Origin: F23-D06 sp045132055 | GTDB taxonomy: Bacteria; Bacteroidota; Bacteroidia; Bacteroidales; WCHB1-69 | Direction of reading: 5' to 3' | NCBI GenBank assembly: GCA_045132055.1 | Contig: JBGURP010000041.1 | Coordinates: 1-64,000, forward strand | Length of the DNA stretch: 64,000 bases | Shown: positions 16,310 through 24,761 of the stretch, piece after piece | Layout: each line of letters opens with the position of its first letter | Numbering within the stretch: the stretch's first letter is position 1 | Notes under the pieces: model-generated | The model's input: the letters and a program-made list of their open reading frames with translations, nothing else | What the model was told of the DNA's origin: nothing | Databases searched by the model: none | Made by a program: the position numbers and the translations under genes

Positions 16310-16584
16310 CAATAAAAAAAGACATGGTTGATTTGGGGATTCCGGTGAAATGCACCGAATTTGCGTAGAGACACTGATCTACACCGTTTCGCCGCCATCG
16401 GCTGCGGAACCTCCAACGGTAGCCGGGTAGTTTTGTTGCTGGCGTAACCCCAAAAAATTCTTCCAAATCCCGCTTCACCATTTAACAACTAATACTTAAA
16501 ATAACACTATGTAATTTTCTAACATACTGATTATTACGTTAAAAAAATTTTTCACAAAACACTTGACAAAAGCGTTTTGTGCAG
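16310..16584. other. Intergenic region between divergent promoters
   Basis: 275 nt without a credible gene. Positions 16361-16450 are GC-richer than the flanks and open in two frames on the minus strand, but those frames (16269-16488) run through the nuclease -7 box and have no recognisable product. The block looks like an interspersed intergenic element rather than a gene. The AT-rich 16485-16570 part leads into the yifB promoter. Confidence 0.4.
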
Positions 16585-16592
16585 TATCTTTG
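16585..16592 (+). promoter_or_regulatory. Promoter -7 box, yifB
   Basis: TATCTTTGTGGC, 28 nt before the ATG at 16620. It lies inside a longer upstream frame and so excludes the start at 16563. Confidence 0.7.
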
Positions 16593-16619
16593 TGGCATGG
16601 AAACAAACAATGTCATATT

Positions 16620-18164
16620 ATGTTAGTAAGAACCTATTCGTGCGCCCTGATGGGCGTGGCGGCGATTCATATCGCCGTGGAAGTGAGCGTGGATGTCGGT
16701 ATCGGATTCCATCTGGTTGGGCTTCCCGACAGCGCTATCAAGGAGAGTCAGCAGCGGATTGAGACTGCGCTGAAGAATTATAATTTCCGCATTCCCGGAC
16801 GGAAAGTGGTCATCAACATGGCTCCGGCGGACATCCGCAAGGAGGGCTCGGCGTTTGATTTGACGCTGGCTATTGCCATATTGGCAGCCTCCGAGCAGAT
16901 TCGAGGCGGTGGACGGCTGGAGGACTATTACATCATGGGCGAGTTGTCGCTGGATGGCTCATTGCAGCCCATCCGTGGAGCCTTGCCCATCGCGTTGGAG
17001 GCGCGCAGGCGTGGCAAGAAGGCCATCATTCTGCCTGCACAGAATGCACGCGAGGCGGCTATCGTGCAGGGTGTGGAAGTGTTGGGCGTGGAGAATATCA
17101 AGCAGGTTATCGATTACTTTGACAAGGATGTGCCTATTGAACCGACCATGGTGGACATAGAAGCGGAGTTTCAGCGCAATCTCAATAACTACGAGTACGA
17201 TTTTTCTGATGTGAAGGGTCAGGAGAACATCAAGCGTGCTTTGGAGATTGCGGCGGCAGGCGGGCATAATGTGATCCTCATCGGCCCGCCGGGCTCGGGC
17301 AAAACCATGTTGGCCAAGCGGCTACCATCCATCCTGCCGCCGCTGACGTTGGAGGAGGCGCTGGAGACCACCAAAATTCATTCCGTGGCGGGCAAGATGA
17401 GCCGCTATGCCTCGCTGATTGCAGTTAGGCCGTTCCGTTCCCCGCACCACACAATTTCAGATGTTGCCTTGGTTGGCGGAGGCACGCATCCGCAGCCTGG
17501 GGAGATCAGTCTCGCCCACAATGGTGTGCTCTTTCTTGATGAGCTTCCGGAATTCAAGCGCCAGGTGCTGGAGGTGATGCGCCAGCCACTGGAGGATCGT
17601 TGCGTCACCATCTCGCGCTCGCAGTATTCGGTGGAGTTTCCGGCGTCTTTCATGTTCGTGGCGGCCATGAATCCTTGTCCGTGCGGCAACTACAACCATC
17701 CCACCATTGTCTGCACGTGCAAGCCTGGCGAGGTGCAACACTACTTAAGCAAGGTGTCCGGGCCGCTGATGGACCGCATCGACCTGCATGTGGAAGTGGT
17801 ACCTGTGAGTCACGAGGAACTAGCTGCCAACAAGCCCACAGAGCGGAGTGCAGATGTTCGCAGAAGGGTAGTGGCAGCGCGCGAACTTCAGAAAGCACGT
17901 TTTATGAAGCATGCCAACATCTTTTGCAACGCCCAGATGCCCAGCCGTATGGTGCGAGAATATTGTCAGATTGACGAGGCGGGGCAACTCATCCTGAAGC
18001 AGGCGATGGACCGTCTCGGCCTCTCTGCCCGCGCCTACGACCGCATCCTGAAGGTGGCCCGCACCATCGCCGACCTTGACAGCAGTCCGAACATCGAAAT
18101 CGGGCATTTGTCCGAGGCAATTAATTTTCGGAGTCTGGACCGGGACAATTGGGGTAAAAGATGA
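16620..18164 (+). CDS. comM: YifB/ComM-family Mg chelatase-like AAA+ ATPase
   Basis: 514 residues from ATG 16620; an in-frame ATG at 16563 is upstream of the -7 box. The N-terminal ChlI-like domain (1-170, LVGLPDSAIKESQQRI) precedes the AAA+ module with Walker A GPPGSGKT (222-229), a Walker B-type GVLFLDELPEF and HHTISDVALVGGG, then a Cys cluster MNPCPCGNY...CTC and the C-terminal ChlI helical domain. ComM is a hexameric helicase that extends recombination intermediates during natural transformation; the family is broadly conserved, including in bacteria not known to be competent. Typical length. Confidence 0.93.
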   Translation: MLVRTYSCALMGVAAIHIAVEVSVDVGIGFHLVGLPDSAIKESQQRIETALKNYNFRIPGRKVVINMAPADIRKEGSAFDLTLAIAILAASEQIRGGGRLEDYYIMGELSLDGSLQPIRGALPIALEARRRGKKAIILPAQNAREAAIVQGVEVLGVENIKQVIDYFDKDVPIEPTMVDIEAEFQRNLNNYEYDFSDVKGQENIKRALEIAAAGGHNVILIGPPGSGKTMLAKRLPSILPPLTLEEALETTKIHSVAGKMSRYASLIAVRPFRSPHHTISDVALVGGGTHPQPGEISLAHNGVLFLDELPEFKRQVLEVMRQPLEDRCVTISRSQYSVEFPASFMFVAAMNPCPCGNYNHPTIVCTCKPGEVQHYLSKVSGPLMDRIDLHVEVVPVSHEELAANKPTERSADVRRRVVAARELQKARFMKHANIFCNAQMPSRMVREYCQIDEAGQLILKQAMDRLGLSARAYDRILKVARTIADLDSSPNIEIGHLSEAINFRSLDRDNWGKR

Positions 18165-18207
18165 CGTAATAATCATCTGGTTTGTTGATTTTATATTCAC
18201 ATTTTTG

Positions 18208-18215
18208 TATTTTTG
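18208..18215 (+). promoter_or_regulatory. Promoter -7 box, giant C10 peptidase
   Basis: TATTTTTGCAAC, 32 nt before the ATG at 18247. Confidence 0.7.
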
Positions 18216-18246
18216 CAACTATAATTCATTGACGAAATAAGTGAAT

Positions 18247-21200
18247 ATGAAGAAACTCTATTTTGTGGCTTTGCTCATGGCCATTTCTTTTACCAATCTC
18301 TTTGCTGCCCCCGTTGATACCGCAATCACCGGTCGCGTGGCAGTGAACTTTTACGCAGGCAGAACCCGGATGACGTCAGACCCGTCGCAGGTTCCTCAGC
18401 AGCTGGTTTACACAGGAAAAATGATGCTGTCCGGCCAAACGGATCCAATGGATGGTTTTCGCATCTATAATGTCGGCAACGGGTATGTCATCGTGAGTGC
18501 GGATGACCGTTTTGTACCCGTGCTGGCATATTCTCTGGAAAACAACTTCCGTATGGCGGATGTGCCTGAATCCATGATAAGTCTTTTGAATGACTATCTG
18601 GATGAAATGCGGAGTGCGCTGGCGGATAATGTGTCGGCCTCAGAGTCCATCCAATCAAAATGGCAGGAGTTGTCGTCCGAAACTGTACATTTTACCCGTT
18701 TCGGTACCCCGGTTATTGGGCCACTGTTGACCACCACATGGAACCAGAGTTCCTATTACAACAATCTCTGTCCGGTCGATCCTGAAGGCCCTAACGGGCA
18801 TACTTACGCAGGTTGTGTGGCTACGGCTATGGCCCAGATTATCCGTTATTGGCAATATCCCGAACATGGCATTGGCAGTCATACATACGTGGCAAATTTC
18901 GAATCCGATGGGTTTGGAAACTATGGAACCCAGACGGCTAATTTTGCTGCTGCCACATACAATTATGCCAATATGCCGAATATTATTAATTCTTCTACAT
19001 CGCTTGCCCAACAGAATGAAGTTGCCCAACTGATCTACCATTGTGCGGTGAGCGTGGACATGATGTTTGGTCATTCAGGAAGCGGCGCCTACTCGGAAGA
19101 TGTGCCTTCAGCGTTGATGAACTATTTTGGATATGTGGGCAGTCACCATGAGTACCGTGGCGATTACACAGATGTGACATGGATGAATATGCTGAAATCT
19201 TCGTTGAATGACTTGCAACCGATTTATTACCATGGCTCAGGCTCTGGAGGTCATGCCTTTGTTTTTGACGGATACGACAGCGAGGATTATTTCCATGTTA
19301 ACTGGGGATGGGGTGGATACCTGAATGATTATTTCCAAATATCGGCATTGACCCCTGGCTCGCATGATTACAATTCAGGCCAAGGTGCTGTGTTAGGAAT
19401 CACAGCGCTTACGCCTATTATCCAACCCGACAAGCATAGCCTGTCCTTTTTGGTGGAGCAGGGGACGGTTAGCGAAGGCGCTCCTGTGAATATTTTCACG
19501 AATGCCCTTGCCGAACCGCTGACTGCCACGGTTGCCGGCCGTTTCCAGATTAGCTTGGATTCTGTGAACTATGCGAACACCCAAATCTTCAGCGCAAACG
19601 GTGGAACGCTGTATGTTCGCTATGCCTCTTCTTTCGATGCGATTACGGATCATGGATACCTTTGTCTCTCTTCTGGCAATCAAAATGACACCATTGCTTT
19701 GACTGGAATCGGATATACGATTCGTTGCGGGGCGCCCGAAAACCTGACCGTGACAACGCAGGATATGCAAAATGTCAACATCCATTGGGATCCCGCAAAC
19801 ATGGGGCTGACTCAACAAGAGTTGTCATGGGATGTAGAGGATCCGAGTTACGGCACTGGATACGGTTCAGACTATAGGGTCACTTACTTGCATCGTTTTT
19901 GTGATACGGACTTGGTGGCATTTTATGGTCTGAGCCTGGTGTCCATAGATTTCTATGCCTATCCAGGCGTCACCACGTACAAGGCGGTGGTGTACAAAGG
20001 CGGCTATTACGACGGGATTTCATTCAATCCGGGGACGCAAGTGTATGCACAGAATATCCCGCTCAACACTTTGACGGTGAATAGCTGGAATACGGTCACC
20101 CTGAACACGCCGGTGGAGATAGATGCCAGCCAGGAACTTTGGTTCGGTATCTGTCTGGAAGCGCCAGGCGGTACGTACGCCATGCCAGTCTGCCAGGTAT
20201 CAGCGCCGGATAAAAGCAATATCTACGGTTATCACGACAACAATTCAGTGTTTTGGGATAGATATGGTAATGGAGTCTATTCTTTCTGCCTGAGTGGAAA
20301 AGTGGAAGACCGGCATCAGCTTGACCATTATGAGGTTTTCCGTGATCAGGTATCGATTGGCGCTACGAGCTCACTGTCTATGCAGGACCATCTGAATGGA
20401 ACTGGCACTCATTTGTACACGGTGGTGGCAACCTGGTCGCACGGATGCACGGCATCGGCACAATGTTATTTCACCAATACTCCGCATATTACGGCTGTCC
20501 CTGGAGCTTTGGATTTCTATACGAGTGATGGCTTTGACAATCGTGTGCAGCAAGTGACTTTGATAGGCAATGGCCTTTCCGCAAATATCCAGGCTACCGT
20601 CAATGGCAACTTCCTGATTAGTTCGGATTCTGTACAATTCGGCACTAATGCCACCTTCCCTCAAATGGGTGGCGCCCTGTATGTAAAATATGTGCCCGGT
20701 ACCGATCCCAGTCCATTTGAGTCAGGAACGGTGACGCTGCAATCCGGGTCTGTCACCGCTACTGTCCCACTCACCGGGCAATCGTGTGAGCCTTGTAGTC
20801 CGCCCAGAGATCTGGTGCTCTCTCAAACCGACAGCCGGATGGATGCTACCTGGCTTGCTCCGGAGGTCAATGTTACCAACCAATACCCATTGACTTGGTG
20901 CACCTCATACGATATGAATTATGGCTCTTTCACGGATATGAAGACCTATCTCATGCATCGTTTCGAGCCCTCGGATCTGACCCCATATCATCATAAATTG
21001 CTGAAATCCATCTCCTTTATTCCTCATTCATCAGTTACAGTTTATAAACTGGTGGTGTTCCAGGGTGGTAGCTATGACGGAACAAATTACGATCCTGGCA
21101 CATTGGTGATGGAGCAGACGGTGGATATCTCCACGTTGACCAACAACCAATGGAATACCGTAGCCTTGTCCACTCCTGTCGTGATCAATGCACGCGAGGA

Positions 21201-23541
21201 GCTTTGGTACGGCATCTATCTGGAAGCGCCTGTCGGCAATTATCCTTACCGAGTAGGTTTGCCATACGTGGCTCACAAAGGCAGCATTACGAAATCGCTC
21301 ACTTCTTACCCCTACAATTGGTCTGAATATTCCTCAACTTATAGCTTTTCGTTAAATGCGACGGTGGAAGATGCCACGAGATCGTGCGTGCTGTACCAAA
21401 TTGACAGAAATGAAGAGTTTGTTTCCAATACCCATGCTACTCATTATTCTGATTATCTGACGCAAGACAACCTGTATCATTATACAGTTTGGTCGGTGTG
21501 GAATGATGGTTGCCGGGCTGCGGTCAGAGAATCCATTCTGATGACGGGACTCTGTACTCATGACGGCGAGTCCACCACGCTTGAGGTGTGTGACAGCTGT
21601 ATTTGGAATGGCACCCGCTACACGACTACTGGCACCTATTATCATGCTTGGCTTAACGGAGGATGTACACAGGTGGATACCCTGTATCTGACGGTGCATT
21701 ATTCAAAGCCTCATGAGGAATACCTTCCTATTTGTGTAAATGATTTACCGTTCTATTATGGGGATACGCTTTTTGATGATGGCACACCGGCATATTCGGT
21801 ACACCAATTCCATTATACTACGAGCTATGGTTGCGACAGCACGGTTACGCTGCACCTCGTTATCAGCGAACCGCAGCACCAGAACACTAGCGCCGAGGCT
21901 AATCATTCCTACACATGGTATGATAGCACCTATACGGAATCCGGTACTTATACGCATTCACACTTGGGAACGAACGGCTGTGTGCAGGTGGACACGCTCT
22001 ATCTGACCATCCATCCCGTCTCATCGACGGATGTCTATGCCACGGTTTGTGGGGAATATACGTGGAATGAAAACACCTACACGGTTTCGGGCGATTATGT
22101 GCAGACATTTTCGGATGTTCATGGCGCTGACAGCACGGTTACCTTGCACCTTATCGTCCACCAGCCAGATAATCAGAGTACGACAGTGGTGGCCCAAAAT
22201 CCATATTTGTGGCACGATAGCCTTTATTCTGCTTCCGGATACTACACGTATGGTCACGAGGATGTCAACGGTTGCGAGCAAGTAGATACATTGCACCTGA
22301 TTATCTGCACGCCCAATTCGGGCGATACTGCCGCTTTCGCCTGCGACAGTTTCGATTGGTATGAATATACCGGCCTTACCCAAAGCGGCGATTATGAACG
22401 GGTCTTTACCAATGTGGAAGGCTGTGACTCTGTAGTTACGCTGCATCTGACGGTGGCCCATACAACGTATGGAAGTGAGACGATATTGGCTTGTGATATA
22501 TATGTTTGGAACGGCGAAACCTTTTATGTCAGTGGCGATTATGTGCGCACATTGATGAATGCGATGGGCTGTGACTCAATAGTGACCTTGCATCTGATGA
22601 TTAAACCCAAAACGTATGGACCGAATTTGGTGGAGACAGTGTGTGAAAACTATATGTGGAATGGAGTAATCTATACCGAAAGTGGTGATTATGAACAAGT
22701 TTTTACCAATTCGGTGGGTTGCGACTCCATCGTGACACTTCATCTGACGGTGGTGACACCACCGGAAATGTCTTACATTCTCGGTGAAGCATCCATTTGC
22801 CGATATCAAGATGCTGCGTATGAGTATAACACGTCCAACCCCAACTATCAGTATAAGTGGTTTAAGAACAATGAATTATGGCAGGAAAATGTCTCATCGG
22901 TGCATTTGAATGAATCTATGTCGGGTAACGTACTGCTGGCAATGCATGTGTCTGATTTTGCAGATGCTTGTGAGGCGAGCACTTCGCTGCTGGTATCAGT
23001 TCAACAGGGAGTGGCGCCTGCTCGTGCGGAGATTCGCCGGAAGCCGAATTCGAACATCCTGATTTGCCAGCCTGTTACGTCGGAGTACGGCCAAGTGCAC
23101 TATCGATGGGGATATACCCATCGCGGCTCCTCATACGAGCATGTGCTGTCGGGCGACCGTACCTATTGCCAGTTCGATCTCGGCATTGACACGGTGAACT
23201 ATCTGTATTGGGTGGAGACATTCATTCGCTCTGGTGGAGACGAGTGCGTTACTCGAAGCTACTACGGCGAGGATATCAACACAATTGTGCCAGATCTTGA
23301 ACGTGCAAAGGTGAATGCCTATATGACGGACGGACAAATCGTGTTGAGTGTCTCGGCACTATCACAGGAAAATGTCAGTGCGGAGCTATACAGTACCGCC
23401 GGCAGCAAGTTGTTGCACAGAAACTATGGCCGTACCGATACCGTGTCGGATCTCATTCCGGTAAACGTGTCACAAGGTGTATATGTGCTGAAGGTGATGG
23501 TGGGACAGGAAGTTTATCTCTTTAAGTTATTGAAAATATGA
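18247..23541 (+). CDS. Giant secreted C10 peptidase with duplicated beta-domains and eight tandem Cys/Trp repeats
   Basis: 1764 residues; GTG 18241 is in frame but the signal peptide begins at ATG 18247. Order: signal peptide (1-21); SpeB-type prodomain (to about 150, YVIVSADDRFVPVLAYS); C10 peptidase (about 155-385) with Cys190 in AGCVATAMAQ, His336 in GGHAFVFDGY and NWGWGG; two copies of a roughly 350-residue unit, each with a beta domain containing YxxGxYDGxxxxPGT and a SLxWxGIxLEAP motif; eight repeats of about 45-50 residues (about 1110-1506) with W-(N/Y)...SGxY...GC...VTLHL; a 150-residue region; and a T9SS-like C-terminal tail. It would act on the cell surface as a protease or adhesive protease. 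The next gene overlaps its stop (ATGA). Confidence 0.88.
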   Translation: MKKLYFVALLMAISFTNLFAAPVDTAITGRVAVNFYAGRTRMTSDPSQVPQQLVYTGKMMLSGQTDPMDGFRIYNVGNGYVIVSADDRFVPVLAYSLENNFRMADVPESMISLLNDYLDEMRSALADNVSASESIQSKWQELSSETVHFTRFGTPVIGPLLTTTWNQSSYYNNLCPVDPEGPNGHTYAGCVATAMAQIIRYWQYPEHGIGSHTYVANFESDGFGNYGTQTANFAAATYNYANMPNIINSSTSLAQQNEVAQLIYHCAVSVDMMFGHSGSGAYSEDVPSALMNYFGYVGSHHEYRGDYTDVTWMNMLKSSLNDLQPIYYHGSGSGGHAFVFDGYDSEDYFHVNWGWGGYLNDYFQISALTPGSHDYNSGQGAVLGITALTPIIQPDKHSLSFLVEQGTVSEGAPVNIFTNALAEPLTATVAGRFQISLDSVNYANTQIFSANGGTLYVRYASSFDAITDHGYLCLSSGNQNDTIALTGIGYTIRCGAPENLTVTTQDMQNVNIHWDPANMGLTQQELSWDVEDPSYGTGYGSDYRVTYLHRFCDTDLVAFYGLSLVSIDFYAYPGVTTYKAVVYKGGYYDGISFNPGTQVYAQNIPLNTLTVNSWNTVTLNTPVEIDASQELWFGICLEAPGGTYAMPVCQVSAPDKSNIYGYHDNNSVFWDRYGNGVYSFCLSGKVEDRHQLDHYEVFRDQVSIGATSSLSMQDHLNGTGTHLYTVVATWSHGCTASAQCYFTNTPHITAVPGALDFYTSDGFDNRVQQVTLIGNGLSANIQATVNGNFLISSDSVQFGTNATFPQMGGALYVKYVPGTDPSPFESGTVTLQSGSVTATVPLTGQSCEPCSPPRDLVLSQTDSRMDATWLAPEVNVTNQYPLTWCTSYDMNYGSFTDMKTYLMHRFEPSDLTPYHHKLLKSISFIPHSSVTVYKLVVFQGGSYDGTNYDPGTLVMEQTVDISTLTNNQWNTVALSTPVVINAREELWYGIYLEAPVGNYPYRVGLPYVAHKGSITKSLTSYPYNWSEYSSTYSFSLNATVEDATRSCVLYQIDRNEEFVSNTHATHYSDYLTQDNLYHYTVWSVWNDGCRAAVRESILMTGLCTHDGESTTLEVCDSCIWNGTRYTTTGTYYHAWLNGGCTQVDTLYLTVHYSKPHEEYLPICVNDLPFYYGDTLFDDGTPAYSVHQFHYTTSYGCDSTVTLHLVISEPQHQNTSAEANHSYTWYDSTYTESGTYTHSHLGTNGCVQVDTLYLTIHPVSSTDVYATVCGEYTWNENTYTVSGDYVQTFSDVHGADSTVTLHLIVHQPDNQSTTVVAQNPYLWHDSLYSASGYYTYGHEDVNGCEQVDTLHLIICTPNSGDTAAFACDSFDWYEYTGLTQSGDYERVFTNVEGCDSVVTLHLTVAHTTYGSETILACDIYVWNGETFYVSGDYVRTLMNAMGCDSIVTLHLMIKPKTYGPNLVETVCENYMWNGVIYTESGDYEQVFTNSVGCDSIVTLHLTVVTPPEMSYILGEASICRYQDAAYEYNTSNPNYQYKWFKNNELWQENVSSVHLNESMSGNVLLAMHVSDFADACEASTSLLVSVQQGVAPARAEIRRKPNSNILICQPVTSEYGQVHYRWGYTHRGSSYEHVLSGDRTYCQFDLGIDTVNYLYWVETFIRSGGDECVTRSYYGEDINTIVPDLERAKVNAYMTDGQIVLSVSALSQENVSAELYSTAGSKLLHRNYGRTDTVSDLIPVNVSQGVYVLKVMVGQEVYLFKLLKI
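21579..22764 (+). repeat. Eight tandem coding repeats (about 45-50 codons each) inside the giant C10 peptidase
   Basis: Each unit has an early Cys or aromatic, a central W (often WNG), TxSGxY, and ends GCxQVDTLYLT or GCDSxVTLHL. The first six units alternate between the QVDTL and DSxVTLHL endings, suggesting amplification as two-unit blocks; the last two are both DSIVTLHL. Unit 2 lacks the central Trp, and unit 4 has GADST in place of GCDST and so lacks the second Cys. Confidence 0.85.
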
Positions 23542-24665
23542 AGATTATGAATATAAAAAACCTGGTTATTGCCATTCTAGTACTCTTGCTCGGCGGGTCT
23601 GCAAAAGGACAGGGCTCCTTGCCGAATCCACCTGCCAGTAATGAGATTTCCGTTAGGTTTGTTCCTCTTGCCGGCGGCGGCCCGAAACGGTTGAGGGCGA
23701 AGACGGTGGACGGATCCATTGTGAAAATCGGCGACCAGAAAGAACGAGTGGATCAAATCCTTTTGACCCGACTGAACAAACGAAGAAGTGTAAACTACTG
23801 GTATAGTATCCGGCAGGAAGGGCTGGATTCGAGCCATGTGGTGACCGCTATGACGAAAAAGAATGCCATCGGCTTGTCGGGATCACATCTGTTTCCCCGC
23901 GATATTGTCCATTGGGACCAATGGCTGCCCGAGGACCTGCAGTCCGATTTTAAGTCTTCATCCTATCGGGTGTACGATTTCAGCTTTGGCTTGAACATCA
24001 ATCGCCAGCTGTGGGCTAAGAACCGCCATAGCATCAGTTTGGAGATCAATCCTCTCTATCGCCAGATGTATCACGAATTTGCTGTGCCCAGCTATGCCGT
24101 CTCGTTTCCTTCGATTGATCCTGACGGATCTGATTATGAACGTCTTGTGACGGTGACAAATTACCGTCAAACCTATCTGACTCATGCGGCGGCAGCAGCT
24201 CTTTCGCTAAGATACGATTTCTATTTTCTGAAATATGTTTCCCTGTTCCTGTCTGCGGGAGTGGAGAATGTGTTCACGTTGTTCGGTCGTTCCGAAACGA
24301 ACTATGATGCACGCTATGCAGGTCAATACGGGCCGGAGCTGTTCAATGTCCTGATTGATGAAGATGGTATCTATGATTTTGGCACATATAACGATAATCA
24401 CTTTAAGAATGTTGACAAGAGAGAGTTCCGCTACTCCTTGTATGGTGTAGCGAACGTCGGTTTGCAATTTTATCTCGGCCGTACGGTTTCCCTGGAGGTC
24501 GCGGGCGTTTACCAAAGGTTGTGTTATGACCACCCAATGGTGAAAACGGTTGAGAATTTTCATTTGTCCGAAGCCCCTGGAGATCATCAAAACATGATGT
24601 CGGTGCTGGTGCCTTCTGCCAAAAACCGCTTGGGTATGAATGTGAAATTCAAGATCAACTTCTAA
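23538..24665 (+). CDS. Probable outer-membrane beta-barrel protein, coupled to the C10 peptidase
   Basis: 375 residues with a signal peptide (MNIKNLVIAILVLLLGGSAKG). From about residue 110 the sequence alternates in beta-strand fashion (YRVYDFSFGLNINRQLW, ALSLRYDFYFLKYVSLFLSAGV, VGLQFYLGRTVSLEVAGVY) and ends MNVKFKINF with a terminal Phe. I do not recognise a family. The ATG overlaps the stop of the giant peptidase by 4 nt, so the two are made together; it may anchor or assist the peptidase, but this is inference. No staphostatin-like inhibitor features are seen. Confidence 0.7.
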   Translation: MKIMNIKNLVIAILVLLLGGSAKGQGSLPNPPASNEISVRFVPLAGGGPKRLRAKTVDGSIVKIGDQKERVDQILLTRLNKRRSVNYWYSIRQEGLDSSHVVTAMTKKNAIGLSGSHLFPRDIVHWDQWLPEDLQSDFKSSSYRVYDFSFGLNINRQLWAKNRHSISLEINPLYRQMYHEFAVPSYAVSFPSIDPDGSDYERLVTVTNYRQTYLTHAAAAALSLRYDFYFLKYVSLFLSAGVENVFTLFGRSETNYDARYAGQYGPELFNVLIDEDGIYDFGTYNDNHFKNVDKREFRYSLYGVANVGLQFYLGRTVSLEVAGVYQRLCYDHPMVKTVENFHLSEAPGDHQNMMSVLVPSAKNRLGMNVKFKINF

Positions 24666-24696
24666 TTCTAGGCAATCCGCAACAAGAATGTTTAAA

Positions 24697-24742
24697 AAAC
24701 AAAAGCGAGTGACCTGCCATGGCAAATCACTCGCTTTTGTTT
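24697..24742. terminator. Bidirectional terminator between convergent genes
   Basis: A perfect 16-bp stem: AAACAAAAGCGAGTGA at 24697-24712 pairs with TCACTCGCTTTTGTTT at 24727-24742, with a 14-nt loop. A-rich on the left and T-rich on the right, it serves both flanking genes. Confidence 0.92.
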
Positions 24743-24761
24743 ATTCCGCGATGGAATAAGC

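Noticed and set aside
16269..16488. Two small minus-strand frames upstream of the extracellular nuclease
   Set aside because: They run through the TATCTTTG box that drives the nuclease and have no recognisable product.
16563..16619. Upstream start for yifB
   Set aside because: The frame extends to 16563 but the -7 box at 16585-16592 lies inside it; the ATG at 16620 fits the family N-terminus (MLVRTYSCALMGV).
23538..24665. Inhibitor of the C10 peptidase
   Set aside because: Protease inhibitors of this class are small single-domain proteins; this is a 375-residue barrel with a signal peptide.
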